A DNA stretch of 32,292 nucleotides, taken from the NCBI GenBank assembly GCA_016218445.1, contig JACREC010000022.1, positions 1 through 32,292 of the forward strand, in the 5' to 3' direction. Shown piece after piece: positions 7,909-13,761 of the stretch. Below the pieces are notes generated by a model that made no database searches, was not told the DNA's origin, and was given only the letters and a program-made list of their open reading frames with translations. This stretch comes from Nitrosomonadales bacterium. GTDB taxonomy: Bacteria > Pseudomonadota > Gammaproteobacteria > Burkholderiales > Gallionellaceae. Each line of letters starts with the position of its first letter. Within the stretch, counting starts at the first letter, position 1. A program made the position numbers and the translations under genes.

Positions 7909-8571
7909 ATGCCTGAGAGAAAAATAATTTTGTTTTTGATTGTTGCAACTGTGGTTTGCTTGATTGTAGGTATTGCAACCACCCCAGACAAAAACTATAT
8001 ACCATTGGTCAATGCGTTGAGCGTGGGGTTTGTAATTAGTGCGGCGTTCTACTTTATTGTCGTGTATTTACCTGAGAGCCAGAAAAGAAGACGTATTCAT
8101 GGAAGCATGGAAAGGCAATATCAACTTTTTAAAAAATCTTGTATTGGCACTTTTCTTATACTCAGTAACTCCCAAGAATATCAACACAGAGAAATGCTCT
8201 TAGATCAGGAAGAATTCAAGCGTTACTTCAAGAATAACAATTCAAATAATGAAAATAGATGGGACGCAGTGGCAAATGGCATACAAAATAACGAGTATTA
8301 TTTAAACGAAATTCTATATGAACTCAGAGTGCTGAATGATGAAATAAAGTTCGTGCGAAGCAACATAGATATACACGACGAAGAAGTCTTTCAGTTTTTA
8401 AATAATCTGTCGCAAATAATCCACCGAATGGAGTCAACAAAACCAGAGTATGACGACATCAAGTCCTTCTGTCGGTTTCTTTGGGAGATATTTACGGGCT
8501 GGAGCATCATCGATGGATATAGAAAGACAGACATAATTGCAGATATGATTGGGCGAATTAAAAAAACATAA
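7909..8571 (+). CDS. Cassette-borne two-TM membrane protein of unknown function
   Basis: A 220-residue protein that I do not recognise. Two membrane segments (about residues 5-23 and 33-53) are followed by the basic KRRRIHG and a long hydrophilic region, about 165 residues rich in Asn, Glu and Tyr and mostly predicted helical, probably in the cytoplasm. Base composition is clearly more AT-rich than the housekeeping genes, which supports horizontal origin. The ATG at 7909 follows AGGACAGAGA. The TAA stop lies within the R'' core of the attC at 8566, the tight fit typical of integron cassettes. The arrangement of membrane anchor plus cytoplasmic domain also occurs in phage-defence effectors, but nothing specific supports that here. 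Confidence 0.7.
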   Translation: MPERKIILFLIVATVVCLIVGIATTPDKNYIPLVNALSVGFVISAAFYFIVVYLPESQKRRRIHGSMERQYQLFKKSCIGTFLILSNSQEYQHREMLLDQEEFKRYFKNNNSNNENRWDAVANGIQNNEYYLNEILYELRVLNDEIKFVRSNIDIHDEEVFQFLNNLSQIIHRMESTKPEYDDIKSFCRFLWEIFTGWSIIDGYRKTDIIADMIGRIKKT

Positions 8572-8628
8572 CCCTACGCTCAAGCGGGACTGCGCAAAAG
8601 CGCGCAGCCCCTTAGCTCCACGTTAGGC
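8566..8628 (+). repeat. attC recombination site
   Basis: R'' core ACATAAC (8566-8572) and R' core GTTAGGC (8622-8628) enclose a hairpin (CTGCGC / GCGCAG arms around AAAA, flanked by AAGCGGG and CCCCTT). Total length is 63, normal for integron attC sites. Bases 8569-8624 are the exact reverse complement of 1-56. It closes the cassette of the two-TM protein. Confidence 0.88.
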
Positions 8629-8649
8629 AAATCAACCAAGGGCATCGCC

Positions 8650-8841
8650 ATGTTCTTCAACTGCTTCAATTGCAAAAAGGTGGCTCCTCTGCTTGAGCCG
8701 GAAAAGAAATCCTGTTCGTTATGCGGCTCCTCGAATGGCGAAATCATTTCAGGTTCGCGTTTAAAGGAAGGCATGGAAGCAGGCGTATTTTTCAATATTG
8801 ATCCAAAGACAGGAAAGCGTGCGAAGCCAAAGCGCCGCTAA
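8650..8841 (+). CDS. Small zinc-ribbon-like protein, cassette borne
   Basis: A 63-residue protein with two CxxC knuckles, CFNCKK (residues 5-10) and CSLCGS (residues 22-27), spaced as in small zinc ribbons. A basic tail ends KTGKRAKPKRR. It may bind metal and perhaps nucleic acid, but no family is recognised. The ATG at 8650 follows AAGGG at a distance of about 8. It starts 22 bases after the R' core of the preceding attC. A possible degenerate core GTTAGGC lies 18 bases after its stop, so it may be a cassette of its own or share one with the next gene. Confidence 0.55.
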   Translation: MFFNCFNCKKVAPLLEPEKKSCSLCGSSNGEIISGSRLKEGMEAGVFFNIDPKTGKRAKPKRR

Positions 8842-8858
8842 AAAATATGTCTAAATTC

Positions 8859-8865
8859 GTTAGGC
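8859..8865 (+). other. Isolated cassette core GTTAGGC with no clear attC partner
   Basis: GTTAGGC matches the R' core of the array exactly and lies in the 50-base gap between two cassette genes. Upstream, within 60 bases, I find neither a good RYYYAAC core nor the conserved hairpin of the other sites. It could be the end of a decayed attC or a chance 7-mer. Confidence 0.35.
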
Positions 8866-8891
8866 ATCATTAATTTTTAAAGGGGACAGTA

Positions 8892-9482
8892 ATGACGAAA
8901 AAGATTTTTCTTGGCTTCGCGGGTTTTATTGTGAGTGGCTTTTTTGTCGTTACCCAAACCATAGCGCAAACAGTAAAAGTAGAAAATTCCCCGCGACCTT
9001 TTACCGTTGTTTCCCCCACTTCTTGGGTTCAGCAGCCGACTACTACTGGAAATTCCCGTATAAAGTTTGCCGCACCTTCGGGAACCCCAGCAGCAGAGTG
9101 CGCGGTTATCGTTAAGGAATTTCCGGGACTCAGAGGTGAGCCACAATCTGCGTTTAACAAGCAAATGGCAGAACCATCAAATCCTAGCGAAATGGCCTCG
9201 CAGTTATCCTCTCGTTACAACAACGTAAAGGTTTTTTCTGCGGGTGTAGCAAGTATCTCTGGATTTCCAGCGCAGCTAGTTAATTTTCAATACAGCGCCG
9301 GAACCCCAAGCGGCGAAGTCTGGGCACGAGGTATCACAGTCACAACGGCAACTACACCGGGGCTAGTGTGGACAATATCGTGCGGAGCATTAGGAAAAAA
9401 TCTTGGCGAAGCCCAGAAGGGTTTCTCATATTGGCAATCCGAAATTATGCGATTCCCAACCAACATCAAAATACGGCAGTAA
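8892..9482 (+). CDS. Cassette-borne secreted protein of unknown function
   Basis: A 196-residue protein with a signal peptide (MTKKIFLGFAGFIVSGFFVVTQTIAQ), so exported to the periplasm or outside. The mature part begins VKVENSPRPFTVVSPTSWVQ and continues FAAPSGTPAAECAVIVKEFPG, with two Cys (in AAECAV and TISCGA) that could form a disulfide. The layout, beta-strand-rich with a short hydrophobic strand every 10-20 residues, recalls PsbP/DcrB-like small secreted domains, but this is only impression. A strong ribosome site AGGGGA precedes the ATG. The stop lies seven bases before the next attC. Confidence 0.65.
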   Translation: MTKKIFLGFAGFIVSGFFVVTQTIAQTVKVENSPRPFTVVSPTSWVQQPTTTGNSRIKFAAPSGTPAAECAVIVKEFPGLRGEPQSAFNKQMAEPSNPSEMASQLSSRYNNVKVFSAGVASISGFPAQLVNFQYSAGTPSGEVWARGITVTTATTPGLVWTISCGALGKNLGEAQKGFSYWQSEIMRFPTNIKIRQ

Positions 9483-9488
9483 TGAATA

Positions 9489-9552
9489 GCCTAACCTTGC
9501 ATTCGAGAGGGACTGCGCAAAAGCGCGCAGCCCCTCAATTTGAACGTTGGGC
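9489..9552 (+). repeat. attC recombination site
   Basis: R'' core GCCTAAC (9489-9495) and R' core GTTGGGC (9546-9552) enclose the same hairpin core as the other sites (GGGACTGCGC-AAAA-GCGCGCAGCCCC). Total length is 64. It ends the cassette of the secreted protein. Confidence 0.88.
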
Positions 9553-9561
9553 ATACAAACC

Positions 9562-9990
9562 GTGCGGCCATTAGTTATCTTAATTTTTGCTCTTTTTATA
9601 TCGCCTGCATTTGCAGAAGGCGCAGCATGCACGTTGAGCGACCAGCATTGGTTATCAAGGGAGCTACCACGCTTGAAAGCATGGGACGCAATTCATGAGT
9701 CATTTCGAAAATTCACCCCTCAATGTGATGATGGTTTTATTGCGGAAGGTTACACTGATGCCATAGTTGTTCTGCTTTCACATCACTGGTCATCCTTGCC
9801 AGAGCTAGCAGCTATTTCAAAACGTGATTCAAACTTTATAAAATTTGTTGTTCGTCATATTAATGCGAGTTCTGACACTGAAGATTTGAAGCTGTTATTG
9901 TCTCAAGTTGCCAATCAATGCCCACCTGAACATAAGGAAATTTGTGTGCTCATTCACGCTGCCACTAACTTAGCGATCTCCGAATTATGA
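9562..9990 (+). CDS. Cassette-borne secreted protein of unknown function
   Basis: About 142 residues when started at the GTG at 9562, giving a clean signal peptide (MRPLVILIFALFISPAFAEG). A TTG at 9547, inside the attC core, is the other in-frame choice. Neither has a ribosome site, so translation may be weak or coupled. The mature protein has four Cys (in AACTLSD, PQCDDGF, NQCPPEH and EICVLIH) and a mostly helical pattern. No family is recognised. The next attC begins 17 bases after its stop, so it is a standard single-gene cassette. Confidence 0.6.
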   Translation: MRPLVILIFALFISPAFAEGAACTLSDQHWLSRELPRLKAWDAIHESFRKFTPQCDDGFIAEGYTDAIVVLLSHHWSSLPELAAISKRDSNFIKFVVRHINASSDTEDLKLLLSQVANQCPPEHKEICVLIHAATNLAISEL

Positions 9991-10007
9991 GTTTCAAATT
10001 AAGAGCA

Positions 10008-10072
10008 GCCCAACCCGGCGTTCAAGCGGGACTCGCCCAGAAGCGGGCGAGCCCCTTAACTCAACGTTGGGC
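10008..10072 (+). repeat. attC recombination site
   Basis: R'' core GCCCAAC (10008-10014) and R' core GTTGGGC (10066-10072) are exact complements. The centre is CTCGCCCAGAAGCGGGCGAG, a strong hairpin that differs from the other sites only in its tip. The flanks TTCAAGCGGG and CCCCTTAACTCAAC are typical of chromosomal 60-bp attC sites. Total length 65. Confidence 0.92.
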
Positions 10073-10087
10073 GCCTATGAAGCAAGC

Positions 10088-10175
10088 GTAGCCCGGATGA
10101 AATGTAATGGAATCCGGGGCACTCTCTGGTATCGCCCACTGCTTCCCGGATTTCGCTTCGCTTCATCCGGGCTAC
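10088..10175. repeat. Nested palindrome (REP-like) inside a gene-less cassette
   Basis: GTAGCCCGGATGAA (10088-10101) pairs exactly with TTCATCCGGGCTAC (10162-10175). Inside, AATCCGGGG (10111-10119) pairs with TTCCCGGATT (10143-10152) with one or two mismatches. Sequences starting GTAGCCCGGATGAA are known as common extragenic palindromes in proteobacteria. It occupies most of the 10073-10263 stretch between two attC sites, which has no convincing gene. Confidence 0.75.
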
Positions 10176-10263
10176 ATCCCGCGTAAAGCACACACCGCAG
10201 GGCGGCTGCAACAAAGCCAGGCAATTCCTAATCGCGGGCTCAGGTCTTGCAATCACGCATCCA

Positions 10264-10326
10264 GCCCAACTTTACATTCGAGCGGGACGGCGCAAAAGCG
10301 CGCAGCCCCTTACTTTTACGCAGCTC
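10264..10326 (+). repeat. Last attC site of the array, with degenerate closing core
   Basis: R'' core GCCCAAC (10264-10270), then TTCGAGCGGGACGGCGC-AAAA-GCGCGCAGCCCCTTA, matching the neighbouring sites. The closing core should be GTTRRRY but reads ACGCAGC near 10317-10323. In an integron the bases after G in the last R' come from the target site, so this may show the original chromosomal junction, or the core may have mutated. The chromosome resumes with wrbA 56 bases later. Confidence 0.7.
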
Positions 10327-10381
10327 AATGCATCAATCTTTTTACCGCTTCGTTACGAATCCAGAATGCTCCCCTGAGTAC

Positions 10382-11002
10382 TTACCCCTGACTGCCGATC
10401 AAAAGTTTGCGCGCAATCTGCGCGACATGCTTTCCCTGGAAGCGCGCGATACCGAGCTCGTTGGGTGAAGGCTGGCGTTTGCCGTCGCCGCCGGCGATGG
10501 TGCTGGCGCCGTAGGGCGAGCCGCCGGTGATTTCATCGGTGCGCATCTGGTCGGCACAGGAATAGGGCACGCCGACGATCACCATGCCCTGGTGCAGCAG
10601 GGTGGTGTGGAACGAGAGGATGGTGCTTTCCTGCCCGCCATGCTGGGTGGCGCTGGAAGCGAACACGCTGCCGACCTTGCCGATCAACGCGCCTTTCATC
10701 CACAACCCGCCGGTCTGGTCGAGGAAGTTGCGCATCTGCGCCGCCATGTTGCCGAAGCGCGTCGGTGTACCGAAGATGATGGCGTCGTAGTCGGCGAGCT
10801 CATTGGGGGTGGCGATGGGGGCGGCCTGGTCGAGCTTGATGCCTGCCTTGCGCGCCGCATCTTCCGGCATCAATTCCGCCACGCGCTTGATCGTGACCTC
10901 GGTATCCGCCACCTCGCGCGCGCCTGCGGCGACGGATTGCGCCATGGTCTCGATGTGGCCATAGCTCGAGTAGTACAACACCAGTACTTTGATTGTCTTC
11001 AT
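10382..11002 (-). CDS. wrbA: NAD(P)H:quinone oxidoreductase, WrbA type
   Basis: A 206-residue flavodoxin-like enzyme that binds FMN and reduces quinones by two electrons, lowering oxidative stress. The phosphate loop [13 protein letters not shown] is at residues 10-22. [52 protein letters not shown] and the C-terminal [19 protein letters not shown] are diagnostic of WrbA. Length matches the family (about 200). It faces the cassette array, ending 56 bases past the last attC, and has a composite repeat region upstream, so the array sits between the 3' ends of two convergent chromosomal genes (pyrC and wrbA). Confidence 0.95.
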   Translation of the reverse strand: MKTIKVLVLYYSSYGHIETMAQSVAAGAREVADTEVTIKRVAELMPEDAARKAGIKLDQAAPIATPNELADYDAIIFGTPTRFGNMAAQMRNFLDQTGGLWMKGALIGKVGSVFASSATQHGGQESTILSFHTTLLHQGMVIVGVPYSCADQMRTDEITGGSPYGASTIAGGDGKRQPSPNELGIARFQGKHVAQIARKLLIGSQG

Positions 11003-11060
11003 GACTGTCTCCTTGTGTGAGTTTGCAGGATGGGCGAACAGGATACCCCTAAAAATTTGT

Positions 11061-11262
11061 CACACCGGCTAAGGCCGGTGTCCAGCTCATTAAAACACTG
11101 GATTCCGGCAGCCCTCTCCTCAATCCTCTCCCGCCTGCGGGAGAGGAGGCCATCGCTCCTTCTCCCTCTGGGACTGCGGAAGGGTCGTTGCGTAGCAACG
11201 GGGCACCCACCGGCGTACCCCTTGCGGGTGTAAGGTTTGGATGAGGGATGGCCGGAATGACG
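11061..11262. repeat. Composite of nested intergenic palindromes
   Basis: The gap 11003-11291 contains CACCGG-CTAAGG-CCGGTG (about 11063-11080). An outer palindrome follows, CTGGATTCCGGC (11098-11109) with GCCGGAATGACG (11251-11262). Within it lies a second element bounded by CCCTCTCCTCAATCC (11112-11126) and, inverted, GGATGAGGG (11239-11247). That element holds the hairpin CTCTCCCGC-CTGC-GGGAGAG. Extra hairpins are CGTTGC-GTA-GCAACG and CACCC...GGGTG. It looks like one repeat inserted into another, with no coding signal. Confidence 0.65.
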
Positions 11263-11291
11263 AACTCTAATTTTTAGAGGCGCCCTATGGA

Positions 11292-12785
11292 CTATTTCTT
11301 TTTCATCTTCATTGCCGCTTCAATTTGCGTGCACAGCGTTTTCAGAATCTTGATGCGCGCAAAGTTTTTGTCGTTGGCTTCCACCAGTGTCCACGGCGCA
11401 ATTTCGGTGCTGGTGCGATCCACCATGTCGCACACGGCATGCTCGTATTCACCCCATTTTTTGCGGTTGCGCCAGTCTTCCTCGGTAATCTTGAAGCGTT
11501 TGAAGCCGATCTTTTCGCGTTCCTTGAAACGCCTGAGCTGCTCGTCCTTGCTGATGGAGAGCCAGAATTTGACTACCACGATATTGTGGCGCACCAGTTG
11601 TGCTTCGAAGTCGTTGATCTCGCTGTAAGCGCGCATCCAGTCGGTTTTCGAACAGTAGCCCTCGACGCGTTCGACCAGCACGCGGCCATACCAGGAACGG
11701 TCGAAAATCGTCACCCGGCCGCGCCGCGGGATGTGCCGCCAGAAACGCCACAGGTAGGGCTGTGCCCGTTCTTCTTCGGTGGGGGCGGCAATCGGGACGA
11801 TGTTGTATTGGCGCGCATCCAGCGCGCTGGTGATGCGGCGGATGGCGCCGCCCTTGCCGGCGGCATCGTTGCCTTCGAACATGGTGATTACGGTGATGTC
11901 CTTGAACTTTGGGCTGCGTGTCAACAAGGCGAGCTTGCCCTGATATTTTTCCAGCTCGACCTGAAAACCTTTCTTGTCAATTTTCTGGCCAAGATCCAGC
12001 GTCTTCAGAATATCCAGCAGGTCGATCGAAGGAAGCGGCGGTGGCGCGGAAACCTCCGTAACTTTTTTACCGGCTTCATCCATGCGTTTGCGGATGGCGT
12101 CAAGAATGACCTTGCCCACGGTCAGGCTGCGGTAGCGCGCATCGAAACCCTCGACGATAGTCCACGGCGCTTCAGCCGTGCTGGTGTGGCGCATCACGCT
12201 TTCACTCACGACATGAAACTTGTCGTACTTCTTGTAATGTTCCCAGTCGCGATCTGTTACGCGCCAGCGGGTTTTCGGGTCTTTCTCAAGAATTTTCAGG
12301 CGTTTTTCCTGTTTCTCTTTGGATAGATGCATCCAGAACTTCAGGATCAGCGCGCCTTCTTCCACCAGCATCGTTTCCAGGCGTTTGGCGCGCTCCAGGC
12401 TCTGGTCAAGATCGGCCACCTTGGTGAGGCCGGTTACACGGTTGAGAATCGGCCAGGTATACCAGGAGCCGAGAAACACGCCAATCCTGCCCTTGGGCGG
12501 CAACTCGCGCCAGAAGCGCCACATCATCGGACGATCCAGTTCCTCATCCGATGGCTCGCCCATGCCATGGGTCTGGATAAAGCGCGGGTCCATCCACTCG
12601 TTGAGCAGGTTGACGGTTTCGCCCCGCCCTGCCCCATCCACGCCGCCAACCAGAATAATGACCGGAAATTTCGCCAGCTTTGCCAGGTCTATCTGTGCTT
12701 CCAGCAGCGCCTCGCGCAACTTGGGCACTTCCGCATCGTAGGTGGCTTTGTCTATCTTGTGTCCGAGCTCTGCTGATTCAAACAT
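11292..12785 (-). CDS. pap: Polyphosphate:AMP phosphotransferase (two-domain PPK2)
   Basis: A 497-residue protein with two PPK2 domains, the form that phosphorylates AMP to ADP with polyphosphate. The N-terminal domain has GGVDGAGRGE (47-56) but the second motif reads FLGSWYTWPI, lacking the Asp-Arg of DRSWYGR. The C-terminal domain keeps the full set: FEGNDAAGKGG (303-313), IFDRSWYGRVLVERVEG and the lid segment. Catalysis is therefore expected in the C-terminal half, as known for this class. Length fits the family. It lies beside sixA and near ppk1, suggesting a polyphosphate gene cluster. Confidence 0.92.
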   Translation of the reverse strand: MFESAELGHKIDKATYDAEVPKLREALLEAQIDLAKLAKFPVIILVGGVDGAGRGETVNLLNEWMDPRFIQTHGMGEPSDEELDRPMMWRFWRELPPKGRIGVFLGSWYTWPILNRVTGLTKVADLDQSLERAKRLETMLVEEGALILKFWMHLSKEKQEKRLKILEKDPKTRWRVTDRDWEHYKKYDKFHVVSESVMRHTSTAEAPWTIVEGFDARYRSLTVGKVILDAIRKRMDEAGKKVTEVSAPPPLPSIDLLDILKTLDLGQKIDKKGFQVELEKYQGKLALLTRSPKFKDITVITMFEGNDAAGKGGAIRRITSALDARQYNIVPIAAPTEEERAQPYLWRFWRHIPRRGRVTIFDRSWYGRVLVERVEGYCSKTDWMRAYSEINDFEAQLVRHNIVVVKFWLSISKDEQLRRFKEREKIGFKRFKITEEDWRNRKKWGEYEHAVCDMVDRTSTEIAPWTLVEANDKNFARIKILKTLCTQIEAAMKMKKK

Positions 12786-12821
12786 GATGATCTCCCTGAA
12801 ATGAGTTTATTAGGTCATGGG

Positions 12822-13274
12822 TTATAAATGATCAGGAGCGATGACCAGGCGCAACGAGGTTTGGTAATCGCCCTCGTGCGTGCGGCGGCTAAACCACCAG
12901 ACCGCTCCTTTCTTTATGCTCCAATAATCCGGATGACCGGTCATGAGCAACGCGGCAGCCTCGCCTAATGCCGGTTGATGGCCGACAATCAACACGCTGC
13001 CTTCACCGTCCGCCCAGTCTGCCGCTTTCAGGATTGCTTCAGGTGACGCACCGGGCCCGACATTTGGGTCGGCGGTGAAATGTTTGGTGAGCGCCTGGGC
13101 GGTTTGCTTGGTGCGCTTTGTGGGGCTGACCAGGATGCGCGTGTCGTGCGGCAGGTTGGCGCGCAGGAAGGTTGCCATTTTATCGGCCTGCTTCTCGCCC
13201 TTTTCGGTAAGCGACCGAGCGTCGTCAGGTCCGCCATCCTCGGCTTCAGCATGACGCCACAGTATCAGTTCCAT
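12822..13274 (-). CDS. sixA: Phosphohistidine phosphatase SixA
   Basis: A 150-residue histidine phosphatase with the catalytic LWRHAEAE (RH, residues 6-7) near the start, the ARSLTEKGEKQA segment, SPTKRTKQTAQ and the second His in VLIVGHQPALGE. SixA removes phosphate from histidine in phosphotransfer proteins; E. coli SixA acts on the nitrogen PTS. I use the ATG at 13274, with GGGAGAAAG just upstream, rather than the TTG at 13292. The gene is divergent from the Lys-rich gene at 13362 and is followed by pap on the same strand after 36 bases. Confidence 0.9.
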   Translation of the reverse strand: MELILWRHAEAEDGGPDDARSLTEKGEKQADKMATFLRANLPHDTRILVSPTKRTKQTAQALTKHFTADPNVGPGASPEAILKAADWADGEGSVLIVGHQPALGEAAALLMTGHPDYWSIKKGAVWWFSRRTHEGDYQTSLRLVIAPDHL

Positions 13275-13314
13275 AACTTTCTCCCGCGCCAAATATTACA
13301 GTTCAGTTCGCAGG

Positions 13315-13327
13315 ATATACCGTATAT
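13315..13327. promoter_or_regulatory. Small palindrome in the divergent sixA / Lys-rich gene promoter region
   Basis: ATATAC-C-GTATAT sits midway between the two divergent starts (13274 and 13362). It could be an operator or simply overlapping -10-like TA-rich elements. No -35 hexamer of good quality is seen. Confidence 0.25.
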
Positions 13328-13361
13328 ACTGACTTTGCCATATCTCAATAAGGAGCACAGC

Positions 13362-13733
13362 ATGACTGAAAAACCCGCCACAACCAAACGCAAGACTACT
13401 CCGGCAAAACCATCCGCCGCTGCGCGCGAAACTGCAACGGTGAAACCGGTTGCCGCCAAGCCGGAGAAGAAAAACAAGAAGGCCAAAAAAATGAACGACA
13501 AGGCGGAAAACAAGAAGAAGATCGTGCGCGACAGCTTCACCATGCCGCAAAACGACTACGCGAAAATCGCCGAACTCAAACAGGTTTGCCTCAAGGCGGG
13601 CATGCATGTGAAGAAAAGCGAGTTGCTGCGCGCCGGGCTGCATGCCTTGGGCAAGCTCAGTGCAGCGCAGTTGAAACAGGCGATTGCGCAGATGGAACAG
13701 ATCAAGACCGGGCGGCCGAAGAAGGGTGCATGA
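13362..13733 (+). CDS. Lys/Ala-rich protein with C-terminal helical domain and AT-hook-like tail
   Basis: A 123-residue protein. The first 50 residues are Lys, Ala, Pro and Thr repeats (KRKTTPAKPSAAARE, KPEKKNKKAKKMNDK) like the tails of AlgP or histone-like proteins. The C-terminal part (IVRDSFTMPQNDYAKIAELKQ, VKKSELLRAGLHALGKLS) is helical and conserved-looking, resembling small ribbon-helix-helix-type proteins. It ends KTGRPKKGA, an AT-hook-like GRP motif. It probably binds DNA or a polyanion. A good ribosome site AGGAG (13351-13355) fixes the ATG at 13362. The position between sixA and ppk1 suggests a link with polyphosphate; this is inference. Confidence 0.75.
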   Translation: MTEKPATTKRKTTPAKPSAAARETATVKPVAAKPEKKNKKAKKMNDKAENKKKIVRDSFTMPQNDYAKIAELKQVCLKAGMHVKKSELLRAGLHALGKLSAAQLKQAIAQMEQIKTGRPKKGA

Positions 13734-13761
13734 TAAGTTGCCGGGCTACCCCTCCGGCAGT

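Noticed and set aside
7878-10326. Insertion sequence or transposon as explanation of the array
   Set aside because: There is no transposase, and the repeated elements have attC architecture, not terminal inverted repeats.
10107-10391. 94-residue open frame across the gene-less cassette and the last attC
   Set aside because: It crosses the palindrome and the attC hairpin, and repeats are the better explanation.
11030-11233. 67-residue open frame upstream of wrbA
   Set aside because: It consists of the nested palindromic repeats and has no protein-like composition.
13080-13361. Longer start for the Lys-rich protein, overlapping sixA
   Set aside because: It lies antisense to sixA, and AGGAG directly precedes the ATG at 13362.
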